From UBA695 sp042691655 (GTDB taxonomy: Bacteria > Verrucomicrobiota > Verrucomicrobiia > Chthoniobacterales > Chthoniobacteraceae): DNA of 64,000 bases. Each line of letters opens with the position of its first letter. Position 1 is the stretch's first letter. This document shows, in pieces, positions 8,087 to 16,691 of this stretch. The translations under genes were made by a program, and so were the position numbers. A model generated the notes under the pieces. The model saw only the letters and a list, made by a program, of their open reading frames with translations. It ran no database searches and was not told where the DNA came from. The stretch lies in contig CP170506.1 in the NCBI GenBank assembly GCA_042691655.1, positions 3,906,001-3,970,000 on the forward strand. The letters are read 5' to 3'.

Positions 8087-11000
8087 ATGCTCATCACGGT
8101 CAACTGCATCAGCCGCGCGGTGGTTTGTTTTCCCCAGCCGCTTGTCCTCAAGGGAAGTCAACTCCAGGAGGTTTCTATCGGCTTTGCATCGGCGGATTTT
8201 ACCGAAGGCGCGGTAGTTGAACTGAGCGTTTCCCGCGACGAAACCTTGCTGGCGTTTCAGAACGTGTTCGCCTATTCCTCGGGCCGGTATTCTGCTGATC
8301 TGAATTTGAGCGGTGAAACCCTGCTGACGGTTCTCGGATCCGGCCCGTGTGATGTAATCTGCGAGATTACGTGGACCGTTAATAACAAAAAAGCGCGCTG
8401 CTTAACGTTTCCCGCTCGAATCGAACCGCCAGTCACACCCGACGGCGCTGCTCCCACGCCGGACCCTGTGGCTTATCCGAGCGCCGAAGCAGTAACCGCG
8501 GCGGTGGCGGCGGTTGAGTCTCTCACGGCTGCTGTCGTCACGGTGCAAACGGCATTGACGGGAAAGGCTGATGCCAGCGCCCTTGCGGGCCTCCAGTCCG
8601 CGGTAACCGGGCTTGAGGGTACGATTGAAACGGTCCAGGCCGCGCTTGACGCAAAGGCGAGTTCCGCCGCCGTCACTGATCTTCAAACCGCCCTAGCGAC
8701 TGTTCAAAGTGCGCTTGCCGGAGTCCAGTCCACGCTGGAAACCAAGGCCGATAGCTCCGCCGTCACCGCTTTGCAGAATACGTTATCGGCGATGCAAACA
8801 ACGCTTACGGGGCTGCAAACGGCGCTAGATTCCAAAGCGTCCTCGGCGAGTTTGACGGAGCACGTTGGCGATAAGACCAATCCGCATGGCGTCACCAAAG
8901 CGCAGGTCGGCCTTGGCAGCGTGGACAATACATCGGATGCCGAAAAGCCGGTCTCCACGGCCCAGGCGGCAGCGAATGCCGCCGTGGGTACGGCTGCCGC
9001 TGCTGATGCAACGGTTAAGGCAAACGCCGCCCAGGCCGCCGCGATCCAGCGGACCAATCATACCGGCACCCAGTCAATAGCTACTGTTGATGGGCTACAA
9101 GATGCACTTGCTTCAAAAGCCGCCGCTTCCGCGCTCCCAAAGCAAGTTACTGTTGCCGATGAGACTGCATTATTCGCGCTGACTGCATCGAGCGTGTCGC
9201 TTCACGATACCGTGATCGTAACCTCCGGAATTAGAGGCACAACCGAGTACTACGAGGTTTTAGACCTTTCAAACCTCGGTAGCTATTCTGGCTACGGGGT
9301 TCTTCGTGGTGGTCCAATGAACTTCGACGGTGGACAGATTGCCAGTGACGGCTTGGGTAATCTCAGTTCTGACTCCCTAGTCCTAGGAGGACTAGGCTCT
9401 CTACATACACGCTACGGAAGGTTGATGCTCCACACCTCTAGTGCCCAGATAGACGGAGAATACGGACTTTACGTATACGACGACGATAACATTGGGTTCA
9501 ACATAGGCGTGGACGCCGGTATGCCTATGCTGCAAGGAACCGTAGTAGGAGTTACTAATAACCAGCCTATTGCGTTTCAACCGCTAGGTGGAAATGTTCT
9601 CATTGGTACAGCAGAAGACTCCGGGTCTCTGCTCCAGATAGGAAGTGCAGCTTCTATCAACAATGCCGGTCTTCCATCTTTCTCCAATGGGGAGGTCACG
9701 GTCACTCGTAATTGGAATGCGGGAACCAACGTCAATGTTTCCAACAATGACGGGATGAATGCCTACTTCAATGCCACGGGTGCGCACGAGAGTTTTTTCA
9801 CCGTTATTGCCCTCAACAACACACACGGCTTACAAGTCATGCGGTTCGGCAATCTTCAAGATACCTTCCGAATTGACCGGCTCTCTGATGATCTTTCAGC
9901 AATAGAGGCCACCCCGTTTTCGCTGGCTAACGATGCTCCCAGCAACGCTTTTTCTATCTCTAGTGAAGGAACGGTCGTCGTTCCTGGTAACGTGGCTGTT
10001 GGCACCCAAATTTCCGTTAGCGGAAGTGTATTGTACAACGGTGAAGCGGGAATCCCGATTCAAACCGTATACCAGAATGAGGGGTCAGATATTTGGCACA
10101 TGGGCCCATACATCGGGGTAGATGGCAACTGTTTCGATTTTTGGAGTGCAGCACTCGTAGGTTCAGTTATACGTTTTGGAGAAGACGGCAATGTTAGCAT
10201 TCCCAATGGTGCTCTTAAGTCGTCTGCGGTGGAAATCGCAGGCAGTAAAGGGAATCAGTCTTTAACCATCTCAAACGGGACAGGTCAGTATGGTCCAGGT
10301 TTCAACCTAGATGCGACTGAGGGCGGTGGCTCGCGTATTTATATTCAATCAACAAACGCTAGTGACGGCGTAGGCCCAGGCTTTTTACAAATCTACGACG
10401 ACTCTAATTCCCGTGTTGTTGCTTTGCTGGGAGGCCCGAATAATAGTACTAGTTTCTATGGAAGTTTTTCTGCCGATTCTGGCGCGGTTTACACGGATGG
10501 GTCGGGCTCGTTAATTCTATCCCGGCCACAGGAGGGTAATGCTGCTACTTTGGCTGTTGTCGGGCTATCCAATTCCGGTAATCCCGAAACATTTTACGCT
10601 CAGAATGATGGTTTTAGATGGGCTATCGACGGGTCTGAGGTCATGCGGGTTACGTGGGATGACACCATGAAGACGACAGATTTCCGCAATGCGGCGTCCG
10701 GAACTTCGCTACGCCTAAAGGATGATGGGTCCGTGAGTGTCGATGGTGGCGGTAATCCTATTATTTCGTTTGATGTGGCTAACGGAGTAACGTCTGCTAT
10801 TGGTGAACTTGACGTTTTTGGAGATTCGTCTAAGTCAAACCCTGGTGTGGTTTTGAAAGACTACGGCGAGGGAACTGAGTGCAGCTTTGTTGATGGGTCT
10901 GGGACCAAGTTAGCCACAGTTGCCTACAGTAGCTCTCAGGAGCGCGTATGCTTGTCGCACCAGTCATCCGCAGCTTCGGTTAACGTATGGGCAAACGGCG

Positions 11001-11497
11001 GTGTTTCTTTTGGTCCAAAATCCGATCAGTATTCGGGGGTTAGGATTAGTTCTAACTATTCGGTTAATTTCCCCAACTCCATAGCGTTCGATGCTGTTGA
11101 TAATTCTGATGCTTCGGGAACGGCTCTTACATGCTCTTCACTAGACCAGTACAGTAGCAAACTTGTTTGCAGCAATCGGTTTCAGACAGACGGAGATTTG
11201 GCTATCAACGGTGGTTGCGGAGGTTCTGGGTCTGGGACTTCTGGAACTTACCGTTGGCAGATGCCCTTCTTTGGGGACAACTACAAAAAGGTGCTCGTAT
11301 ACCTTAACGGCTATACCAATACTGCGGCTAAGGTTTTACAGTTTAAAACTGGTGCGGGTATCAGCCGTACTTTCACAAATACTCCCTTCTTGCTCGCTAA
11401 TAGCACGGGGATTACGCCGACTATAAGTACCTCGCAAATAAGCCTTCCCATTGTGTCCACTGCGGCCACTGGGTGGATCATATTGGAAGGTTTTTAA
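8087..11497 (+). CDS. Large phage tail fibre protein
   Basis: The start is chosen at the ATG at 8087. An upstream TTG at 7988 lies inside the previous gene and gives a Cys-rich, unlikely N-terminus. The protein has 1137 residues. Residues about 135-340 hold repeated coiled-coil segments ending in KAD/KAS (for example LETKADSSAV), then NPHGVTKAQVGLG with SVDNTSDAEKP, and NHTGTQS. These are well-known tail-fibre motifs. The C-terminal 750 residues are Gly/Ser/Asn-rich beta structure and presumably contact the host surface. Codon use in this part is more AT-rich than in the rest of the prophage, which suggests module exchange. The last 200 residues could be a receptor-binding head. Confidence 0.8.
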   Translation: MLITVNCISRAVVCFPQPLVLKGSQLQEVSIGFASADFTEGAVVELSVSRDETLLAFQNVFAYSSGRYSADLNLSGETLLTVLGSGPCDVICEITWTVNNKKARCLTFPARIEPPVTPDGAAPTPDPVAYPSAEAVTAAVAAVESLTAAVVTVQTALTGKADASALAGLQSAVTGLEGTIETVQAALDAKASSAAVTDLQTALATVQSALAGVQSTLETKADSSAVTALQNTLSAMQTTLTGLQTALDSKASSASLTEHVGDKTNPHGVTKAQVGLGSVDNTSDAEKPVSTAQAAANAAVGTAAAADATVKANAAQAAAIQRTNHTGTQSIATVDGLQDALASKAAASALPKQVTVADETALFALTASSVSLHDTVIVTSGIRGTTEYYEVLDLSNLGSYSGYGVLRGGPMNFDGGQIASDGLGNLSSDSLVLGGLGSLHTRYGRLMLHTSSAQIDGEYGLYVYDDDNIGFNIGVDAGMPMLQGTVVGVTNNQPIAFQPLGGNVLIGTAEDSGSLLQIGSAASINNAGLPSFSNGEVTVTRNWNAGTNVNVSNNDGMNAYFNATGAHESFFTVIALNNTHGLQVMRFGNLQDTFRIDRLSDDLSAIEATPFSLANDAPSNAFSISSEGTVVVPGNVAVGTQISVSGSVLYNGEAGIPIQTVYQNEGSDIWHMGPYIGVDGNCFDFWSAALVGSVIRFGEDGNVSIPNGALKSSAVEIAGSKGNQSLTISNGTGQYGPGFNLDATEGGGSRIYIQSTNASDGVGPGFLQIYDDSNSRVVALLGGPNNSTSFYGSFSADSGAVYTDGSGSLILSRPQEGNAATLAVVGLSNSGNPETFYAQNDGFRWAIDGSEVMRVTWDDTMKTTDFRNAASGTSLRLKDDGSVSVDGGGNPIISFDVANGVTSAIGELDVFGDSSKSNPGVVLKDYGEGTECSFVDGSGTKLATVAYSSSQERVCLSHQSSAASVNVWANGGVSFGPKSDQYSGVRISSNYSVNFPNSIAFDAVDNSDASGTALTCSSLDQYSSKLVCSNRFQTDGDLAINGGCGGSGSGTSGTYRWQMPFFGDNYKKVLVYLNGYTNTAAKVLQFKTGAGISRTFTNTPFLLANSTGITPTISTSQISLPIVSTAATGWIILEGF

Positions 11498-11547
11498 AAA
11501 GACTACTCAACTCAACGCAGCTTAACCTTAAAACCAACAAAAAAATT

Positions 11548-11823
11548 ATGGCTATTACCAATACATCAACCAACCAAGCTGGAGCATATGCAACCAGCAT
11601 CATTTCTCAACTCAACCAAATCAGCAGCGCGGTTACTTCTGCCAACAGCAAAGTGACCAATGGGGTTGCAGCTACGACCAGTTCAGGCACGCCCGCTGTA
11701 ACCGCAGATGAAATTACAAGTGCATTGGGGACAACCGTCACTGCAAAAGTCAAACTTCTCTACGCGGCGTTGGCCTCCACTGACGACACCAAGCTGACCG
11801 CCGCGCTCGCTGCTTTGGCGTAA
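11548..11823 (+). CDS. Small Thr/Ala-rich phage protein
   Basis: The ATG at 11548 is preferred over an upstream in-frame start that overlaps the fibre gene. It gives 91 residues, mostly Ala, Thr and Ser with predicted helices. The ATG follows an A-rich leader. The product may be a fibre chaperone or a small virion protein, judged only from its place directly downstream of the fibre. Confidence 0.5.
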   Translation: MAITNTSTNQAGAYATSIISQLNQISSAVTSANSKVTNGVAATTSSGTPAVTADEITSALGTTVTAKVKLLYAALASTDDTKLTAALAALA

Positions 11824-11869
11824 ACTTTTTAACCTCAGGCTCGCCGAGTGAATGCGGGCAACAAAAATC

Positions 11870-12226
11870 ATGAGTAATACCGAAATCAATGGGGCCGCCT
11901 CACCGGCCGAAACCAAAACCGAACATCGCAGCCTTACCCGCGTCTTTGCGGACTTCCTGGGCCTCACCGCCGCCGTGCAAGCGGCCAACGCCAAGCAACT
12001 CGAAAACCTCCAGGGGCAGATTGACGCCCTCAAGAGCGAGATCGACGCGCATCCCGAAGTTGAGACCACCGCATCGCTGGCCGCAGTTGCCGTGCTCGAA
12101 AACGCCGCCGCCCAGCCCGCCGAAACGGCAACCGCCGCCGCTACCAGCAGCTCGGATACGTCCAGTAGCGATGCGTCTACCGGCGCGGATGCCTCAGCGG
12201 ATTCTACAGTCCAGGCTTCGGTCTAG
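11870..12226 (+). CDS. Small phage protein with coiled coil and Ala/Ser/Asp-rich tail
   Basis: The likely start is the ATG at 11870 (MSNTEING), giving 118 residues. Residues about 35-65 form a coiled coil (KQLENLQGQIDALKSEID). The last 45 residues are low-complexity Ala, Thr, Ser and Asp. No family is recognised. It lies between the fibre module and the lysis-like module. Confidence 0.5.
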   Translation: MSNTEINGAASPAETKTEHRSLTRVFADFLGLTAAVQAANAKQLENLQGQIDALKSEIDAHPEVETTASLAAVAVLENAAAQPAETATAAATSSSDTSSSDASTGADASADSTVQASV

Positions 12227-12316
12227 GTTGCAAAAACGGGCGGCTGTGGGGAGACCAGTGGATCAACTCACCCCGCCCACCCACTTCACCCGATAAATTC
12301 CGAGATCAAATTTCTT

Positions 12317-12733
12317 ATGGCCGCAACCGATCAGGACATCATTCGTCTTCACGAGCGATTGGATAATATCGAAAAAACTCTGGAAACACGGCTGCGGGCG
12401 CTGGAGATTTGGCAGGCTTACCAGGCAGGGCGCTTGACGGCGCTGGCGGTGTTCTTCAGTGCGCTGGGTGCGCTGATTCTATGGGTTGCCACCCTGTTCA
12501 CCCGACATTTTAAACTGCTGCTGGTGATCATCTGCGCGCTTGGAGCAATGCTGCTCTCGGGCTGCGCGCCCCAGCGGAAAGCGTCTGGTCCATCAACCGC
12601 TACCGTGGCCGGTGACATCTCCGGCGCACGCGACGACATCGCCGGCGCGCGCGCTACAAACCAAGCGGCCCAAACCGCGACACAGAAGGCCGACGCGAAA
12701 GCAGCGGTCATACTCCAATATCTCAACCGATGA
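12317..12733 (+). CDS. Membrane protein with coiled coil and internal lipobox (lysis module)
   Basis: The 138-residue protein begins with a coiled coil (HERLDNIEKTLETRLRALE), followed by a hydrophobic helix at about residues 41-60, as in XhlA-type lysis accessory proteins. A second hydrophobic stretch (LLLVIICALGAMLLSGC) reads like a lipoprotein signal with a lipobox ending at Cys, followed by an Ala-rich soluble tail. It resembles an XhlA-like protein and an Rz1-like lipoprotein joined in one frame. An internal start (for example GTG near 12525) could release the lipoprotein alone. It sits four genes upstream of the endolysin. The lysis role is inferred. Confidence 0.5.
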   Translation: MAATDQDIIRLHERLDNIEKTLETRLRALEIWQAYQAGRLTALAVFFSALGALILWVATLFTRHFKLLLVIICALGAMLLSGCAPQRKASGPSTATVAGDISGARDDIAGARATNQAAQTATQKADAKAAVILQYLNR

Positions 12734-13227
12734 AAACCTTCCTTACCATTTTCGCCGCGGCATGGTCGCTTTCGCTGGCCGCCCCCGCGGCAACGATCTC
12801 CAAGGCCGACATCATCAAAACGGTGGAGCATTTGCAAGAACGCTGCCATGAGGCCGAAGCCGCGCAATCCGCTACCGAAGCCAAACTGAACGCCGCCGAA
12901 ACTAAGCTGGCCACCGCGCTTTCCAGTGCCGCTCAGTTGCAGACGGAAATCGACGTGCTGGCCGCTCACGATAAGACGGAAACCGACCGGGCGAACCGCG
13001 AACATGACCGCGCGGAAGCGATTCTCGCCGATCGGAACAAGCTGGCCGCGCGTCTCAATAAACTCGTGCTGGCGCTTGCGGTTGCCGCTGGGTTGCTGGT
13101 ATGGGCGACCGTATCAAAATATGGGTCAACCCTCTACGCTGCGGTACCCTGGGGGGCTGCGATTCCCGTGGTGGCGGGGGTGGCTGCCGGGAGCGCCGTA
13201 TTTGCGTGGCTGAGGTTTATTCTATGA
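12730..13227 (+). CDS. Coiled-coil protein with signal peptide and C-terminal membrane helices
   Basis: The 165-residue protein starts at an ATG that overlaps the previous stop. It has an N-terminal signal (residues 1-20), then a long coiled coil (about 28-112), then two hydrophobic helices near residues 113-130 and 136-162. A periplasmic coiled coil anchored in the membrane recalls spanin-type proteins. The pairing with a lipobox protein directly upstream supports that idea, although the topology differs from classical Rz. The next gene overlaps by 4 bases. Confidence 0.5.
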   Translation: MKTFLTIFAAAWSLSLAAPAATISKADIIKTVEHLQERCHEAEAAQSATEAKLNAAETKLATALSSAAQLQTEIDVLAAHDKTETDRANREHDRAEAILADRNKLAARLNKLVLALAVAAGLLVWATVSKYGSTLYAAVPWGAAIPVVAGVAAGSAVFAWLRFIL

Positions 13228-13499
13228 GATCCGCGCCTAAGACCCGGCTTCCCTGGCATCGCTTGCTACTTTCGCTTTTTGGGATCGTGTTGCTGGCCGC
13301 ACATTGGAGATGGGCGGTTCACCATCTCTACTCCCTGCCGGAATACGCAATGGCCGCGTTCGCCTCCGTAACGGTGGCGTTTATGGGGGCGGTGGCCGCC
13401 GTCGTGATTTTCATGGTTACGGGAAACCGCGTGAACGGCACCGTATCGGATCTCGCGGTCGGTCTTTTGGGGCGAACTGAAAGTGAGGAAGAAAAATGA
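13224..13499 (+). CDS. Small holin-like membrane protein
   Basis: The start is taken at the ATG at 13224, overlapping the stop of the upstream gene. Longer in-frame readings are Gly/Arg-rich shadows. The 91-residue product has two hydrophobic helices (about residues 12-28 and 38-60), a basic N-terminus and an acidic C-terminus (TESEEEK), a composition common in holins. It overlaps the next gene by 4 bases. Holin function is inferred. Confidence 0.5.
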   Translation: MRSAPKTRLPWHRLLLSLFGIVLLAAHWRWAVHHLYSLPEYAMAAFASVTVAFMGAVAAVVIFMVTGNRVNGTVSDLAVGLLGRTESEEEK

Positions 13500-13813
13500 A
13501 ACTGCTGTGGACAAAGATCAAATATCACGGTGAGTGGCTGCTATTGCCCCTCTTTATCGTTTTAATGCTCGCCGCTATTCGCGGCGTTTTCTGGCTTACA
13601 GGCCGTCAGCCGCTGGATGATCCGGGCGAGCTGGTCTCAGGGTGCTATAGGGCCATTCGCATTGCGATGGCGGTTGGGTTCACGGGGTTTACCCAGGGAA
13701 TCCTGTTCGGCTGGCGCGGAGACGTGGAGCGCGCCACTTGGTGGGATCACGTTCTTGATTCATTATGCACACTCGCCTTGCTCTCCATCTTCTTGTTTGC
13801 GTTCTGGCACTGA
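13496..13813 (+). CDS. Small membrane protein of the lysis module
   Basis: The 105-residue protein has about three hydrophobic segments (residues 15-34, 53-70 and 88-104). It overlaps both its upstream neighbour (4 bases) and the endolysin gene (49 bases). Holin or antiholin is the natural guess for such a protein next to an endolysin, but no family motif is visible. Confidence 0.5.
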   Translation: MKLLWTKIKYHGEWLLLPLFIVLMLAAIRGVFWLTGRQPLDDPGELVSGCYRAIRIAMAVGFTGFTQGILFGWRGDVERATWWDHVLDSLCTLALLSIFLFAFWH

Positions 13814-14445
13814 GCGCCGTGCGCGCGCAATGGGTGGGGCTGCCTCCGGCTCTGGATCTCACGGCGGAGGGGCACGCCTTGATTGTCTCCTTTGAAACGG
13901 GCGGTCAGCATCAATACGAGCGCTGGCCTCATCCCGAATGGCCAGGAGCTGCCTCCGGAGTGACTGTTGGCATCGGCTATGATTGCGGATACAATGCCGG
14001 GAGCGTTATCCGTTCCGACTGGCGTAGTTTGGGTGCCGACGCCGCCCGCCTGGCGCAAACTTCGGGCCTTCGGGGCGTGGGTGCAAAGCCGGCGGCCCGC
14101 GAACTGCGCGATATCTTGATTGCCTGGGATCTCGCCCTTGGCGTCTTTGATCGCGTCACAGTGGCCAGGTTTACGGAGCTGGCCCGGCGTACCTATCCCG
14201 GATTCGATGACCTCCGCCCCAACGCCCAGGCCGCGCTGGTAAGCCTGACGTTCAATCGCGGGAGCGACATGATCGGCGACCGGCGCTACGAGCTGCGGCA
14301 GATACGCACGGCCGTCACCAAAAGAGATTACGCGGCAATGGCCGAGTGGAACCGCCGCTCCATCCGTGTTTGGCGTGGCACATCAATTTACGCTGGGATG
14401 GCCCGGCGTCGTGAGGCCGAGGCGGAATTGATGCTTACACCATGA
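13765..14445 (+). CDS. Phage endolysin, GH24-like lysozyme with signal peptide
   Basis: The 226-residue protein should cleave peptidoglycan in the periplasm. Residues 1-21 form a signal peptide ending in AVRA. The lysozyme core has Glu44 (SFETGG), then GVTVGIGYD at 65-73, and a later NAQAALVSLTFNRG segment. The C-terminus carries RRREAEAEL, typical of phage lysozymes. The spacing between Glu44 and the Thr/Asp of the GIGYD stretch is longer than in T4 lysozyme, so a divergent GH24 member is likely. A secretory signal means it would not depend wholly on a holin. It overlaps the upstream membrane gene and shares ATGA with the small ORF downstream. Confidence 0.75.
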   Translation: MHTRLALHLLVCVLALSAVRAQWVGLPPALDLTAEGHALIVSFETGGQHQYERWPHPEWPGAASGVTVGIGYDCGYNAGSVIRSDWRSLGADAARLAQTSGLRGVGAKPAARELRDILIAWDLALGVFDRVTVARFTELARRTYPGFDDLRPNAQAALVSLTFNRGSDMIGDRRYELRQIRTAVTKRDYAAMAEWNRRSIRVWRGTSIYAGMARRREAEAELMLTP

Positions 14446-14618
14446 TTCCTGAAAAGCCAGCCGGTGACGGTAAGCACAAGACGGGAGATAAGGGGATCTC
14501 TCGGTGGCGTGCGATTGGCTTGCATTTGGGGTGTATAACGCTGAAGCTTTTAAGGAAGCAGCCCATTCGTTTTCATTTGGATGGGCTGCGCAGGGAGCTG
14601 AGAAAAAGAAGGACGTGA
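14442..14618 (+). CDS. Small basic protein coupled to the endolysin
   Basis: A 58-codon ORF starts at an ATG that overlaps the endolysin stop (ATGA) and ends at TGA 14616-14618. The product is rich in Lys and Arg (C-terminal RRELRKRRT). The overlap suggests translation. It is the last gene before the tRNA-derived attachment site. No function can be assigned. Confidence 0.4.
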   Translation: MIPEKPAGDGKHKTGDKGISRWRAIGLHLGCITLKLLRKQPIRFHLDGLRRELRKRRT

Positions 14619-14688
14619 AAACAAAAATACGTGAGGCAGGCGTTATGCGTTATTTGTAAGTCGCTTATAATTAGGGAATGTCCGGTTA

Positions 14689-14734
14689 GCTCATAACCTG
14701 AAGGCCGCGGGTTCAAATCCCGCCCCCGCAACCA
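14689..14734 (+). other. 3' half of an initiator tRNA-Met gene, attachment-site remnant
   Basis: The segment reads as anticodon loop CTCATAA, the 3' side of the anticodon stem, variable region, T-arm (GCGGGTTCAAATCCCGC), acceptor strand CCCCGCA, discriminator A and encoded CCA. The matching 5' acceptor strand TGCGGGG and a D-arm are absent upstream, so this is not an intact gene. A tRNA 3' half at a prophage end is the expected product of site-specific integration. The intact copy should lie at the other prophage end, left of the window. Confidence 0.8.
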
Positions 14735-14754
14735 CTTCCCCATTCGGGGAAGTG
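14733..14754 (+). terminator. Hairpin after the tRNA fragment
   Basis: CACTTCCCC and GGGGAAGTG pair perfectly around a four-base loop directly after the CCA. No strong T tract follows. It is probably the former tRNA terminator or processing hairpin. Confidence 0.5.
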
Positions 14755-15067
14755 ATTCTCTATCAGCAACTTGCAACGCATGCAGGATTTTGCAACGCCC
14801 ACCCCAAAAACAGGGTGTACCTAAACCGAACTGCAGCATCAACTTTTTCCAAGAATTTGCGGCCGCTGTTTACCAGACACAGATGGCTGCAAAATACCTC
14901 CGCAAACAAACTTGGTGGGTCAGGTTCTACGATCCCCGGAACCGCGAATTGGTCCGGGAGAGCCTCGGTACTGCCGACGAGGCGCGCGCCGAACTGCTCC
15001 GCCAGAGGGTGGAGCTTGAGGTATCCCTCCTCGACCCACGCTTCGGGGTCGCCAAGATGCCAGACAA

Positions 15068-15075
15068 CGTTTGCC
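15068..15075 (+). repeat. Target-site duplication, left copy (CGTTTGCC)
   Basis: The identical octamer is found at 16359-16366 on the other side of the IS. Eight bases is the expected duplication length for ISL3-family elements. Confidence 0.8.
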
Positions 15076-16358
15076 GGGTCTCCACCAAAGAATGGGGAGG
15101 GAGGAAGATATGGTGATATTGTGCTAATTAGCCGCAGGCGGCAAGCACACGGATTTGGTAGTTGGAGAAGTTTCTAAAGCCGTAAGCGCGGCGTTGGATG
15201 AGTTTCATTTTACGGTGGAAGCCCTCTGTAATGCCGTTGTTCCTGGTAAAACGCCACATGCAGGCGATGGGCTCGGCCCAGGAACGAAGGGTATGGGCCA
15301 GAGTGATGAGGGGCTCGAAGCGGCTGGTGGTGAGGCGGTTGATAAAGCCCAAAAGCTCTTGAGCCAGAGGGCGGCATTCGCGGCGCCTTCTGTGCTTTTG
15401 GTTGAGGAGAGCGCGCAGGTGGTGCATTTCGGCGTGCAGAGGCTCCAATGCAGGGTAGGCGGCGAAAAGCCGCGCGAGGCGCAAGTGTTGGGCCGCAGTT
15501 AGCTTATTTGGGGCTTTGCGGAGGACGGCAAGAGAGCCGATGTTATTTTTCAAGTCAGGGGCGATCTGCCGTGCCAAGGCCATAAAATGATGGATGACGA
15601 CGCGGATGACGTGGAAGCGGTCGGCGACGATGCGAGCGTTAGGGAACCACTTACGGATCAAGGCTCGGTAAGGGCTGGAGAGGTCGATACAGACCACGCG
15701 GACATGCTCCCGGCCTTGAAGGCGGGCAACCAATGGGGCCAATTCGCGAGGGCTGCGGCCAGGGACAACGTTGAAGACACGGTGGTTTTTAAGATCAACG
15801 AAGGTAGTGGCGAAGCGTTGGCCCTTGTGGAGGGTGTGCTCGTCGATGCCCAGGACCATGGGGCAACGCAAGCTGCTTCGTTCCTCGGCCTTGCGCTCGG
15901 TGAACTGGTGGTAGATGCGTTCGATGGTGGCGCTGCCAATGTGAAGGATGCGAGCCAGAGTGGAGACGCAGATGCCGTTGTCGTGAGCCCGGTAAGTGCT
16001 TTCGCGGAATGGCTCGCTGCTGTGGCGTCCGGGGAGAAGTCCCGGTAGCGGTGGAACAAAGGAGTGCCGACAATCCAAACAGCGCAACCGCCGGGTATGG
16101 ACGACCAGAGCGGTGGGTTCGCCAAAGCGATCGAGGTGGCGTACCTGCTTTTGATACCTGCCTTTGCTGTGGAGGCGGCCGCCTCCACAGCAAGGGCAGG
16201 AGGAGGTTCGCGCTTCGGGTTTAACGTGGATTTTAAGAGGCAATGTGGCTTCGGTATATAGTACCTGGTAGCCACTGATTCCGATTCGATTGAGCAGTGA
16301 GGTCATTAGCACTTTCTTTCATCTTTTGACCTCCCTCCCCATTCTTTGATGGAGAGCC
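15076..16358 (-). mobile_element. ISL3-family insertion sequence, 1283 bp, complete
   Basis: The ends are inverted repeats. The left begins GGGTCTCCACC and the right, read inward, GGCTCTCCATC; both continue with CAAAGAATGGGGAGGGAGG. The element is flanked by CGTTTGCC direct repeats and carries a single full-length transposase gene. Intact ends, target duplication and ORF mean it inserted recently and may be active. Confidence 0.9.
15128..16312 (-). CDS. ISL3-family transposase
   Basis: The 394-residue protein is full length for the family. An N-terminal zinc-finger-like region pairs CPCC (residues 39-42) with CLDC (78-81). A helix-turn-helix region follows near residues 100-135. The DDE catalytic residues are Asp157 (LGIDEHT), Asp210 (VCIDLSSP) and a Glu near residue 366 (NNGITEGFHRKMK), all matching the ISL3 pattern. 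The second Met at 16306 is an alternative start. It is transcribed opposite to the integrase it interrupts. Confidence 0.9.
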   Translation of the reverse strand: MLMTSLLNRIGISGYQVLYTEATLPLKIHVKPEARTSSCPCCGGGRLHSKGRYQKQVRHLDRFGEPTALVVHTRRLRCLDCRHSFVPPLPGLLPGRHSSEPFRESTYRAHDNGICVSTLARILHIGSATIERIYHQFTERKAEERSSLRCPMVLGIDEHTLHKGQRFATTFVDLKNHRVFNVVPGRSPRELAPLVARLQGREHVRVVCIDLSSPYRALIRKWFPNARIVADRFHVIRVVIHHFMALARQIAPDLKNNIGSLAVLRKAPNKLTAAQHLRLARLFAAYPALEPLHAEMHHLRALLNQKHRRRRECRPLAQELLGFINRLTTSRFEPLITLAHTLRSWAEPIACMWRFTRNNGITEGFHRKMKLIQRRAYGFRNFSNYQIRVLAACG

Positions 16359-16366
16359 CGTTTGCC
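16359..16366 (+). repeat. Target-site duplication, right copy (CGTTTGCC)
   Basis: It matches 15068-15075 exactly. Confidence 0.8.
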
Positions 16367-16506
16367 GTGCATTGGGACGGGCACCCAGTGCCGCCGATTC
16401 TGCTGAAGTGCACAGGGAGGAAACCATTCTGGAATCGGCGCTCAGCCCGGCAGTGTCGAGTCGTCCTTCAGCGCGAGTTCCCATCGATGAAGCGCTTCGC
16501 GGCTAA

Positions 16507-16691
16507 ACGGTAATACCCCCAAGGGTGAGATGGGCCTTCGTCACCGCCGGGGAGAGCCGTTCGGCTTCCTCTGCCTTCTGTGGAGTCCCCCATTCTTTGT
16601 ATCCCCCACAGAGCGGCCGCTGTTTCATTTTGCCTCAACATCCCGTCTGAAATGGCAAACCCTCCCGGTAGCTGGCGCGAGCCAGCCGGGA
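16507..16691. other. Short non-coding spacer before the group II intron
   Basis: I see no gene here. The stretch contains CCCCATTCTTTG (about 16588-16599), shared with the right end of the neighbouring IS. It ends in a strong hairpin (about 16661-16692: CTCCCGG, then GCTGGC-GCGA-GCCAGC, then CGGGAG) that abuts the intron 5' end. Confidence 0.4.

Larger units (their letters stand above)
14883..16506 (+). pseudogene. Tyrosine-recombinase integrase N-terminal stump, split by an IS
   Basis: From the ATG at 14883 the frame encodes MAAKYLRKQTWWVRFYDP and a helical region (TADEARAELLRQRVELE) like the N-terminal arm-binding domain of phage and island integrases. An ISL3-family element interrupts it at 15076-16358. 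Removing the IS and one 8-bp target copy restores an open frame of 110 codons up to TAA at 16504-16506. After that no catalytic domain (R...HxxR...Y) is visible, so the gene is truncated as well as interrupted. It lies just after the tRNA fragment and points away from it, a common int position for an element using the tRNA 3' end. It is probably the stump of a second, tandem element. Confidence 0.6.

Noticed and set aside
14573..14842. - strand frame containing RGRDLNPRPSGYELT
   Set aside because: This is the translation of a tRNA antisense strand, a common false gene. The DNA is the tRNA 3' half.
16588..16599. CCCCATTCTTTG near the intron as a second ISL3 end
   Set aside because: Only 12 bases match and no transposase or target duplication belongs to it.
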